Assembly (NCBI GenBank): GCA_018292915.2
Contig: JACVVK020000001.1
Location: 4,092,001 to 4,156,000 of the forward strand
Source: Batillaria attramentaria
Lineage: Eukaryota; Mollusca; Gastropoda; Batillariidae
Direction of reading: 5' to 3'
DNA length: 64,000 bases
Shown: positions 50,545 to 62,871 of the stretch, piece by piece
How the letters are laid out: every line of letters starts with the position of its first letter
Position numbering within the stretch: the stretch's first letter is position 1
The notes under the pieces: generated by a model
What the model was told of the DNA's origin: nothing
What the model saw: only the letters and a program-made list of their open reading frames with translations
Databases searched by the model: none
Position numbers and translations under genes: made by a program

Positions 50545-53500
50545 GTCTGCAGGAATTGAGTTCATCGCTTACACAAAAAGTCATTATGTTGAGCACTGTT
50601 TTATATCATACTCCGCTGTCCATGTAAGTTCTGGTTACTTTCTTCGTACAGCATTGGTTGGGTGGGTGGGGTGTTGGTCCAGAGCAATGTTGGCCGTCAG
50701 GTAGGGGTGGAGGTGGGGTGATATTTTGTGAATGATTAACCTGACCTTCATCTCAATTATCTCTTTTTTTTTTTAAGCAACTGTATTTCAGAAATGTACA
50801 CAGATTTCTACTGTCAAATGGTAAAAAAAAATTGGCCTGAGGCATGATCAAAATCCAGGACAGATAGGCTCTTGTACCAAACCTCAGGAGTGATTTGCTC
50901 TCGGTAGTATAGTGTGACCTCTGCTGTTTCATTAAGGGGCATTTTTTTTAACCTCCTTTTAGTTTGGCACTCCAGCACTGCCTTGTCAGTTGATGCAAGA
51001 CGCGTTTGAAGACGTATTTGGTTACAATTTGTTTTGCCTTTGTTGTGTTACAGAGCAATACTGTCAGTTACTGGAAGAAGCATTCTTTGATGTGGAGGTC
51101 GAGATGGAGGACAACATGTGTCGTGACCTCATCTGCACTAGTCCTGAACACGAACGTCGTATGTAATGGTTTTATTCCTACCGCTGTGACTATTTGACGT
51201 TTCCCTGTTGAAACCATACAGGATCTTCTTCTTCTCGATCGCTGTTATCACACTGGGAGACAGGTACTTGAGATGAATCTGGTGGTCTTCTGGAGTTCTT
51301 CCACCAGCCCGTACAGCTTCTGTTGCAGGGGGAGTGGTTGTGGCCATGTCGCTTCCCTTAGCGTCTGGAGGTTCCTGCAGTCTTGTAGGATGTGTTCTGT
51401 ATTCTGCACTGCCTCTCCACAGAAGCACATCGGGGACGGCACAAGGCGCATCTTTCTGTGCAGATGGTGTCTCAGCCTGTTGTGTCCAGTTCTGAGGCGG
51501 AAGATGATCACCTGGTCTGGTCTTGTCAGCTGATGGTAGCTGTCATGGGCATCAGGGAGTCTGAACAAAGACTTGATAATGGTCTTCATTTCTGTGAAGC
51601 TGACTGCGTTTTCTTCTTGCTGGTCTTTTGCACCTATTTTTGCCATTCTGTCTGCCTCCTCATTTCCTTGTATGCCACAATGTGAGGGAATCCATTGCAG
51701 GACAGTCTTGAGGCACTTCATGTGTTGCAGCGCTTTCTGGAGACAAGGCAGTTTGTAGTTGAACCATACAGGATTGAAAATTATTTAATGCATATTCTGA
51801 AATTTTGTGTCCAGAATTTGTCTGAACATAATTTTTATGTCAAATGGTTTGGGTAAAAATGTGCTCAGAAATATGTCAATTTATATGTGCCATGACAAGT
51901 CAGCAGATTTATGTTCACAGGTAGGATCTGCCATCTTAAATGTAAGGACAGGGAATGACATTGCCATTCTTTGGACCCTGTTGAGTGTTGGGTTTGAATT
52001 ATGGAGGAAAGGTTAGGTGGTGAAAAGTGAGCATGTTTAATTTATGGGAGTTTCTGTTGATTAAAGCCCATTGTTCTTTTGTTTTCAGAATATCTCCAAG
52101 ATCTCTGTGAGGTGTTGCTGTACCTTCTGCTGCCAAAAGATGACTTCCACAGCAAGCCTTTCAGATATATAATCAGGGTGCGGGAAGTGTTGTATTAATT
52201 ACATTCATACATGCACTATGTATACATAAGACCTCATTAACACCGTTAGCCTCCATGTCTGGATTTCTGGTGTTTCTATGAGACAAATCTTTTTTACTGT
52301 GTACATGATAATAGTAAATACGTACAGTAATTCTGTTATCCAATCCAGTCGGATGTCCATTTATAAATACAGAGGTATGCCGTGAAAACAGTTCATGCTT
52401 GCTGCGCTTTTGTCTGTCTGTGATTGGCATTGCCAAAATGGGAAAGAGGGGAAAAAAAAAACCCCAAAAAAACACTCTCGCATAACCTATTCCATGACAG
52501 CAGTTCAGATGCTGCCGACAATAAAGATGTTGAATTTACATTGAATTGTTTAGATCTTGTAAGTTGTTGTCCAAGAAATACCAAGTTATAACAAAAACTA
52601 AATAAAAAAGGAGTGCACATTTGAATCATGGCAAATTTTCATGATACAGAAATCATCCCCAGTCACCAAGCTCAGCTGTCATTGATTTGAAATGTGATAA
52701 GTTTTGTGTTTTAAAATGTTCTGTGTGCTCTTTCTTCAAACACGTATATTTAGATGTAGCAGTTACCTAGTAATAATTACAGTTCTTGATAATGGCTAGG
52801 GTTAAAAATTTTGAGTAGTTGGGGGAAGAAAATTTCTTGTGAAATTGTTGGGGTTTTGTTCTCTTTTGTTCTTCTTCCTTTGCTTATTCTTGAAGTTTGA
52901 TTTGTATCCTGTTTATCTGTGCAGGAAGTGTTAGTGAACGGGATATTCATTCCTACGATTGACCTGTTGTCTGACCCAGACTACATCAATCAGTATGTGG
53001 CATGGTTGGTAAGTGGGACTGTTGGTTACTCCTTACTCATGAGTAAGCTGCAAAACATGGAGATATCCCTGATGTGTGAATGAGACAGTTTCCTGAAGAT
53101 TTGCATGCAACACTTCCATTTTTGAATCAGACAAGATCACTCACTGGATTTTGAAATGTTCTCCGTGCCGTCAGATTTCTTTTCTGGTTTCTGGGGAATG
53201 ACTGTTTTCCTTTTGCAACAAGTTGCTGCTGCGGCCATTATGTTTCTTGTCAAGCTTACAGAGATTTTATTATTTGAAATTTTTTTTAGTAAATTAATGT
53301 CAACATGAGGAAAGGTTTTTATTCCAGTAGTGTGTGACGGGGTGGGTGTGTGTTTGGGGGGGGGGGGGGGGGCAGAGATCAAGGGGGGGGGGGGGGACAG
53401 AGATCAAAGGCACACTGTGCCATCATGGAAGTTAGGCATAATTCCATTTTCATAATAGCTCATCCTCTCCTAAAAGTCCAGTTGGGCCAAAATGGCATGA

Positions 53501-54348
53501 TAACGTTGACCAGAGGAATTGCAGCTAGAACTTATTAGAAGTATGCATATATTTCATGTTTTTGTTTTTTGTTTGTTTTGTCTGCAGTGTTATGAGAGTT
53601 CTTTCACCCGAGAGACATTCCTGACTGTGATACGAAGTAGTGATCTGCCAGAAGAGTTGGAGGCAGTGCGGGACAAGGTGGAGGAGGACATTGCCAGATG
53701 GCGATCGAAAGACACCGGAGGAAGCGAAGGTAGGAAATTAGTGAATTTCAGAATTGCAGAAATTCTCTTTGTTTAATTGTTTGCTTTGGTGTATGTGTGT
53801 GTGTGTGTGTGTGTTCGCACAAATAGGAAAATCATCATTTACCACTTGTACCAGTTAAAAGCTGCCTTTGTGATGAAACTCTGGAACATGTATATTTCAG
53901 CACTGCGTTGACTGAAGTACTCTGTATGTCATTACCACTAATGTTTGATACATGATAACGGCATTGACTTGTGAGTTCATTCATTCATTCATTTAGTCAT
54001 TGTGAACAAGTGGGAATGTTTTGTTAGGCCTGTGTAGGAGTGTTTTATTTTGGCTGTTCACTTAAACAAAGGAACACATACTGAAAATAACACCAGGTTG
54101 CATTCAGAATTTTGTGTACACAGATCCTGTGTGACGTTTTTTCACAAAATTGCTTTTATTTTCTTTTGCAGATACTGTGATAAAACAGAATTTGAACAGT
54201 CTGGTGTTTCTTCGAGACACCTGCAATGTGCGATTAAAGCGGCTGCAGGAGGGCACCTTTGACACAGAGGTCATGGAGGTCAGTACAGTAAAGCTCATAA
54301 ATTTGTTTTGCTGTGGTCAAGTAGAGAGAAAGAAATGTCTGGGTTGTC

Positions 54349-54407
<59 letters not shown>

Positions 54408-57400
54408 GTGTGTGTGTGAGAGAGAGAGAGAGAGAAGTGTGTGTGTGTGTGTATGTCAGGGTGTGTGTGAGAATGTGTGTGTGTGTGCGTGTGTGTGTGT
54501 GTGTGTGAGAGGACAGGATTGGTTGTGGTGGTAGTTTCATTAAACGTCAAATTGTGAGTGGTGTTGATTTATTCCAGGAACCTGATTACCTCCGATACCA
54601 GTCCCTGTATGTGATGTCGCTGGATGACATCCTCAACAACAACACAGCACTCCAAGCTTTCATTGGTAAGTCTACTGACAGTGTAAAAACTTCTCAAACA
54701 TCTGCACAGTTTTTCATTGTATTTCCAACAAGTTGTAAAATGAAAATTCTCACAGGCATGTTATTCCACAGAGCCATTGACTTCTTTTCTCGAATCCATT
54801 TAGCCTGTGATAGAATTTTAATGGGGCTTTAGAGTTGCAGCCAGCACCGTATGAGCACAAACACTTGGCTAGGGGGCTAAGGATGCAAAAACCTATGTGA
54901 TTTAATTCTTTCCTTGGAGAGGGGGGGGGGGGGGGGGGGAGGGGTTGCTCAACAGTTTCTCTGTGAGTTGCAACTTTTTCTTGCAGAGTTCATCACTGAG
55001 AAAGGTGGTCAGCAGTATTTATTTTTCTACTTGAATGTGGAGGTAAGTGGGTTAGGGGAAAAAAACGCTGTATCGAACAGTTTTGTTATCCACAGTTGCA
55101 CTGACAGTATAATTTTTTTTTTTTTTAGATCTGCAGTGTCAGATGCTAGCTGTTGCTGCATTGTATTTCTCGTGCAACAGCATTTTCGACGACTACGTCA
55201 GTACATGAGCTTCTGTGTCAAGAATTATGCGCACATTTTAGTCAGTGTCTTTTTTTGGTTGTTGTTTGTTTTGTTTTTTCATAGTTTGTCCGTCCCAACA
55301 GAACTCATTTTTTCCCTCAAGTGATTGTGTCCAGCTGTAATGTACTTTTTCGGCAGCTGACTTTATATCTGTACTGATGCAGTGTTCCTTATTACACACA
55401 TATGTGCGTCATTTACGCAGAAGTTTCAGAATCTGACGCAGAGATTTGAATTCGACAGAGAGGGTCAAAGTGACCCTCCGTCTAGAAAGAGGTTAGGAAC
55501 ACAGCTGATGTCAGGATTTATTAGAAAATTTATTATTCAAAATTGCTGACTTACAGTATTGTGAGGGTTTGCTTCGTCCTGTGTCTTGCAGGGTTTCCAG
55601 GCTGCAGCAGCTCAGCAGTTGAGAAATCCACCTGATGGTTGTGAGCCTGATCTTACAGCACTACGGCGAGCTGCTATGATCATCTATGATCAGTATCTGA
55701 ATGATAAGGTATGGTACTTACATGTATTATAATTATTGGAAGTAGTGGTTGTAGTAGTAGTAGCACAGGCATGAGGTTTTTTGGGGGTGTTTTTTTTTCC
55801 AGCTATTCAACAGAATTCAGCCACCCCATGCCAGTTTCCACCGGATTTTTTGTTTTGTTTTTTTTTCCCGCTGTTCTGTTTCCGCCACCAGGGGGAAAAA
55901 AGTGGGACAAACAGGACACTATATCAGTATCGCGTCTAATTCGGGCAAGATATTTTTTCGCCCCTTAGGCAAATTTCTTATTATCTTCTTAGTACACGTA
56001 TTGCTCATTTTTCATCCTAACCATTTTATGGTTTGATTGGCAGGGCATATCAAGAATCCGTGTGGAGTCTGACTTCACCAAGGGGATCTTGCAGAAAATC
56101 AAATGCAAACACCTCTCGGAAGACATCTTTGACATGGTGCAGGCCAGGGTAAGTACTGATGGAGTGGTCAAGATGGTGAGGCATTGATACACATTGCTAA
56201 AACAGTCTCTAATAACTGATAAAAAAAAAAACAAAAAAAAAACTGCACAAGTTGGCTGGTTTAAAGACTCATATTCTAAGACTGGAATGGAGACAGCCTA
56301 AACAGGGTTTACCTGTATGAGGAATTTTTCCTTTGTTTTTCAACTACTTATTGTTGCTCTTAATGGTTATTGTGCTCACTTGGTGTCGTTTTCAGGTGTA
56401 TCAGATCCTGCACACCAACTACTATGAGGAGTTCTTGCAGTGTCCGGGCTATGTGCGTCTCTTGTCTGACCTGGGGCTGCTGAACTCGGACCAAGCGCAG
56501 CAAGATCCAGATGCCATGAGCATTGACGATGGTGAGAATTAGCTGTCATCATGTATGCCATTTGCTTACTCATGGCAGTTTTTACACAGACTGCTGCAAC
56601 AGCTTTTACACAGACTACTTTAACAGTTTCTAGACAGACTACTGTGACAGTTTTTACAAAACTACTATGACAGTTTTTACACAGACTACTGTGACAGTAT
56701 TTGCACAGACTACTGTGACAGTTTTTACACAGACTACTGTGACAGGTGTTACATGTACATAGACTACTGCGACAGGTTTTACATAGGCTGCTGTGACAGT
56801 TTTTGCTCAGACCACTGTACCAGTTTTTACATAACTACTGTGACAGTTTTTACACAGACTACTGTGACAGTATTTGCACAGACTACTGTGACAGCTTTTA
56901 CACAGACTTCTGTGACAGCCTTTACACAGACTACAGTACCAGTTTTTACATAACTACTGTGACAGTTTTTACACAGATTACTGTGACAGGTGTTACATAG
57001 ACTACCGCGACAGCTTTTACACAGACCACTGTACCAGTTTTTACATAACTACTGTGACAGTTTTGAAACAGACTGCTGTGACAGTTTTTGCACAGACTAC
57101 TGTGACAGCTTTTACACAGACTTCTGTGACAGCCTTTACACAGACTACAGTACCAGTTTTTACATAACTACTGTGACAGTGTTTACACAGACTACTGTGA
57201 CAGGTGTTACATAGACTACCGCGACAGCTTTTACACAGACTGCTGTGACAGTTTTTGCACAGATTTTGTTTCATTTCTTATGAATAGTGTGTGAGCAGAG
57301 CCATTGTTTTCCTAAAATAAAATTGGCATTAATCGTTATGTTGTTGGGTTATTTCAAGAGGTTCAAGTAAAATATTCTTGGAATGAAACTTTGAATAGTG

Positions 57401-60400
57401 AAAAGATGGACTGTTTCTGCTGCTGTAGATGGCCAGACGTAGACATTAGCTTGTCTTTGATTGTAAACACTACCAGTAGAATTAACATCTAAATCATTAT
57501 TTGTGATTACACTTCAAGACTAGCTTTAATGTCAGCATAGCAAGATATTTAAATCCAGCAGGGGTGGATCACTCGGTATTACAAACGTTACAGTCATAAA
57601 ATACTTTGTTGGGTATCTTGACCATTGCAAGAGGAAGTGAGTAAACACTTGTGTGACTCATATTAGTCATAAAAAAGAGTAGCAGGGATGGATTTCCTGC
57701 AGTTCTGGACCCCGCGGCCCCCCCCCCCCCCCCCCCCCCCCCCCCATCCCTGCCTTTCAGTGCTCACCAAACCAACCACCACGGAGATCCACCCTTGCCC
57801 AGAGAGTACTAACACAGACTTACACATTGACACACCAAGTTTCATTTCACGTCAGTCTGACTTGAGGTTTCACTTACATTTCTTTTTTTTTTCCTTTTTT
57901 GTTAATAATCAATCAATCACATTTTTCTATCAGTATCACAAATCAGGTACATGTAGTGTCGGGAACAGACCAATTGTCGTCCCACCCACCCGTCAGACTT
58001 CTCGACCACATGGATCCGAGAGCCTCATTGCACGGCTGAAACGTGTCTTTTAAAACTTGTTACAGACATATCATGTTGTGGTGAAGAAAAGTGACAGCAT
58101 GATGCTGATTTACACGTTAAACCAGTCAGTCTAGAACGAGAAGTACAGTAAAATCAGAATATCGTACTAGCCAGAGTGGTGTCAAATGTCAGTTACGAAG
58201 TTAAGTTTCACTGAAACTGGGTGCAATAATGACCGTAGAAGTGGTGCACTGAATTGGTGAAAGAATTTCCTAAGTCTGCGATACAGTTCTGTGCTTGTGT
58301 CTAGTTCTTTGCGTAGCACGCAAATTACCCTGACTGAATGACTGTGACAGTTTGTCTTGCAGAAATAAGTTCCAGGCTGATATCATAGCATGATTGTGTG
58401 TACCAATCTGATTTTCTCTCATTGTACTGGTATTTTCAGTGCCCAGGATTATATGGTTCAGAGTATGTCCCCTTTTCTTATCAAGCTGCCCCTTTTTTGC
58501 GGATTTTTATTTGGGCTGTTACTTAACCTGTTGTATGTAGCTTTTCCTATGTGTTCATGTTACGCCCCTCCCCTCGTTCTGGGTCGGTGGCCGCATGCAT
58601 CAGGTGGTATCTTTTAACTAGCTAGTGCATTGCCTCCCTCCCATACTGAAATGGGTGACGATCGCATGCCTGTCTTGGTAACTCATTGCATTCATCCTGG
58701 TCCTGCTGAATTGATTTGTCTTGCACTGATAAAGCCCTAGAAGTAGCCCGGAATATTCTGGGCTCAGCACTACCAGGGTAAACTTTGTACATACATGTAC
58801 TTCTGCATCTAGTCTATGCATGGCAGGACTTTTTGGCAAGCTGTCTTTCACCACACAGTCTCGCAGATCAGCACGACAGATAAAGAGTACAGGGACCTTC
58901 TCTGGTACTTTAACGCAAAAGCAAAATGGCATTTATACCATGAACACAGAGCTACAGAGGTGCACATACGTAACATGCAGTGAAACTGCAATGCAGACAT
59001 TTCTGTTGGACCATAAGATGCCTGTAGTGTGATGCTGGCACAGACTTTCTGGGTTCAGAATGTTTACAATTACAGCATGCCAGGTTCTGTAGTCAGAGTG
59101 GCTGCTTTTCTGATTTCTGCCTCAGTCTTGACTGAATTCTTTTTTTTTAAAAAGAAGGAAAAAAAAAAGAGGAAGCGCTTAACTGTATATTTGCTACAGT
59201 AGAGCTTGAGCTTTTGTTTTGCTGGTTTGCTTGCTAGTCATTGTATTCGGCCTAAAACTAGTGACATTGACGAGTACACCTGCAAAGTCTGATTTACTGA
59301 GACCAGAATTAAAGAGGTAGAGTTATTGAAAACAGCAGAGCAGCCAGTTGAGGACTTAAAAAAATAAAATAAAATAAAAATGGATGGGTATGAGTTTCAT
59401 ATACTTGAAGTTAACCACTACCATTTTGAGTTAACAAATCGGTTAAATGTTTTGGTGTTTTGTAACTTTTGTTGTATGCTGTTCATATACTCAAATTGCA
59501 CTGCTGCAGTCATTGTGCATAACTTTTGCTGTTTTTATCTTTCTCTCTCTCTCTCTCTTTGTTTTTGGGTATATGTACTTCAGAAAATAACCCCAGTATC
59601 ATTCAGAGCTATAAATTTATGAATGTTTAAACAGAAACAGAGACACTTTTGCCTTTGTTGTTGACAAGTTTTTCCGAGAAAAAAAAAAAGATGGAAAAGA
59701 GAACTTCAGTTTTGAAGCAAAGTACTGCAGCAGTGCATTTCTGCATTTCATCATTCACCAGTTTAGCCTCTCGCATGTTGTTAGCTGTATGAGACAGCAG
59801 CATTGGTTGGGTTTGCGTGGCTGTTTACATGTCATGTTTGTTTTTTCTTTGCTTTTCCCTTTTCGCTTAGACCTGTCTGCCGCGTCCGGCACCTCAGGCA
59901 CTTCAGTGGGCAGTGTAAGTTACTGTTGTGGTTGTTCCCTGTCTACTGACTTGCTGTGGTTCTTTTGTAAGTACGTAAAGTAGTCCATGTGTGCGTTTTC
60001 AATGTGAAGTACCACCATAGCATGTGCTTTGTTAATAGGTAAGTGTGTGTTTTCGTATTTCACAATTGTTTTGAAGTTTATAGTGACACAGCTTTCTTTA
60101 ACTTTAATGATAATACACCTCTCTTTTGTTATGACCCCTAGGAAGCCTGTGTAATTAATGTTCTGTTGTATGTTTTTTCTTTCCTTAAATTATCCTCATA
60201 TGGTTTCATTTCAGTGTATATCTACATTATTTTCTTTTGCTTTTAAACGCAAATATTTTATTTAAGAAACTTGATCCTACTCACGGTAACATCTGTTTTA
60301 ATGTCGTCCCCACTGTTTGTTGTGTGTACTTGCCTTGTTTCTTCTTCCCTGAGTGAAGTAAAAACTCATCCAATTGTTTCTTACTCTAAGTATTTCAGCA

Positions 60401-62837
60401 TACATGAGTATAATTTTCTAATGACACTTTAATAAAAAGTAATTGAACTTTGGGTAGCCAAAGTAACAGTTCAGTTTATGGGCCTCTCCAAAGGTGTCTC
60501 ACAATAAATTGTCATGTATGACTGAAGATTATAATGTGTTTGTCATTAGATATAAGGAAACTGTGACTGGAGCAATTAGTTAGGTTTTACTTGTTTATCC
60601 ACTCACTAACTATTGAACATTTTACTCAGTGTTTATGAAGTATAATGAATATTGTCAGTTTTCTTATTGTTCTTTACTTTTGCTTTAAACAGTCAATTCG
60701 ATCTACTCTGTCAAATGTACTTGGGAACATTAAAAAAAAAAAAAAAATCATTCTCCTGTTGAGAATATGACATAAGTGGCAGGTAGCATTTAGCAAAACT
60801 CCTGCGATGATTTCTACCCACAGACATGGTTGCTCTCTAATCGATCATTGTCATTTTCCTGTCTTCTACTTAGCATTCATGTTAAGCAGATACCTACCTG
60901 TATTTCACTTTCTCTTCCTAGCACTGCAGTTTCATTATTTTGCTTACATGCCTACTGTTTTTTTTTTTTTTTTAACCTTTTCCTTTTATCTCTTTTAGCC
61001 AGCTCTGTTGAAGAATCAGGCTACCATGTAGCTGCTGTTAGTTAACTTTGTTAGTACACCATGTTGTAGGTGCATTGCTCCACTCCAAATTAGACTACAC
61101 TGTATTTCACATGGTTATCGTGTCAGGTTGGGGGCTGTGGCATTTTCAGTATATTTAGTTTGGCTGGCCTGCCTTTTGGAAAACATTTGTTAGAGGGCTA
61201 CGGGGCTGCATTTCCAGCCTGGATATCGGTCATAGATCGTTTCAGTTTCAAAATGTCTGATTACTTTCTTACCAAGGCAGACATATATTTATTATCAGTT
61301 GACAATTTATTATATATTTCTACAACACAGTGGACCTCATTCAGGAGAAATGTCTTATACTTTTATGGTCAGCCAGCACATTTGTCCTTTTGTAGTTCCA
61401 GTTGATATGAAACCCTGGGACTGTGTAGCACAAGGCCAGAGAGAATACATGTACTGCACACAAGTAAAACATTGACATGGAGCTGCAGGGCCAAGAAACA
61501 AAGGGCTGTTTTTGCTGTAGAGGCCCATCAGGAAAACGTTTTGAAATGCTTGCCTTTCAACCTGTTGCACCATGGGGTTTGTGCAGGCGGAGGATGCCGG
61601 AGAGAGCGTTGACGACGGAGACACTACCTCGCTTGATTCGCTGTCCTCCATTACCTCTGCTGGATCCAGCTCCACAGGCGACGCTTTCATCACCGCTCAG
61701 GTTACACAGACTGGTGAGTACCGATGCTGTTTGCTTTGAACCCTGTGCTGTTGTCATTCAGTCACTGGGGCTTTCAGGGCGTAGGGCCTACTTTACAACC
61801 AGCCAGTTCTGGAAGTAGCATGTACTTTACTCGCCATGGTGGGTGGAAAACAAAGTGCTGGCGAGTAAAATAAAAAAACTTACTCGCCAGATGCGAGTGC
61901 AGTAGAAAATGGATTTGTCACTCAAAGAGTGATCAATCATCAATCACTTCCCTTGGCTACTTGTGAGTCTGAATTCGGTGAATCATTGTTCAACTTCAAG
62001 CATCCATCTATTCATGTAGCGCACCAAATTGAAAGCGAAAAAGCCGTCAACTTCGGGATGCATCGGAGGCGGAGACACCTGGTTCATTGTGTTTCAGGAG
62101 TCATGTGTAAGATTCTGCTCACAGACACTTCAGTTTTCATTATAGGTAGCATTTAGGATATTAGCAGGGCTTGAAATCTTCCTCCATTGGCAAAAACATT
62201 TTCTCTGAAAAAAAGGAAGAAAGTTTTTCCTCCTCTGAAGCACTTTAATCGTGATGAAAATGCTCCAGATTGCACCAAGATTTTAGTCTTATTTAGTCTT
62301 ATTGTAAACAAAGTTTCCGTAGGACCTCCATGGCATTGTATTGTGCACTCACGCTCGTGGCTTTGCCACTTCAAATGCTACAGACTTTTCCTCTTCTAGG
62401 ATCACGGACCATTTTCAGCACTGATTAGTCATCTTTTTTTCTGGTTCTCCAGGAATTGTTAAGGAACCAGAGAAGCCAGGCAAATCCTACGCTGTGTTTG
62501 CTGTGACCGTCAAGAAGAAAGTTCCGTACGCTGAAGATGAGGAAATCTGGGATGTGTATCGACGCTACAGTGACTTCCACGACCTCAACATGATCCTGAT
62601 TGAGAAGGTAAATGATCTGCAGACATGATATAATATGCATTGCAGACTGGTATCGGATGATTAAAATTCTTGCCTGTCTGCTGTTCGTTCGGTGGTGCGT
62701 ACATTTTCTTGTATGTAGGATGAAGATGGTCACTTACAACAGGTGAAGGCGTTACTTTCGACAAAGTGAGGGCTAGAAGGCTGTCTGTTGCTGCAAGTCT
62801 GTGTTAAACATGGATTGTAGGATTGTACTGCTCTCAG

Positions 62838-62871
<34 letters not shown>

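Noticed and set aside
56753..57274. Cys/Tyr/Asp-rich repeat frames on both strands
   Set aside because: Product of the 24-bp minisatellite; no start context, splice sites or non-repeat flanks.
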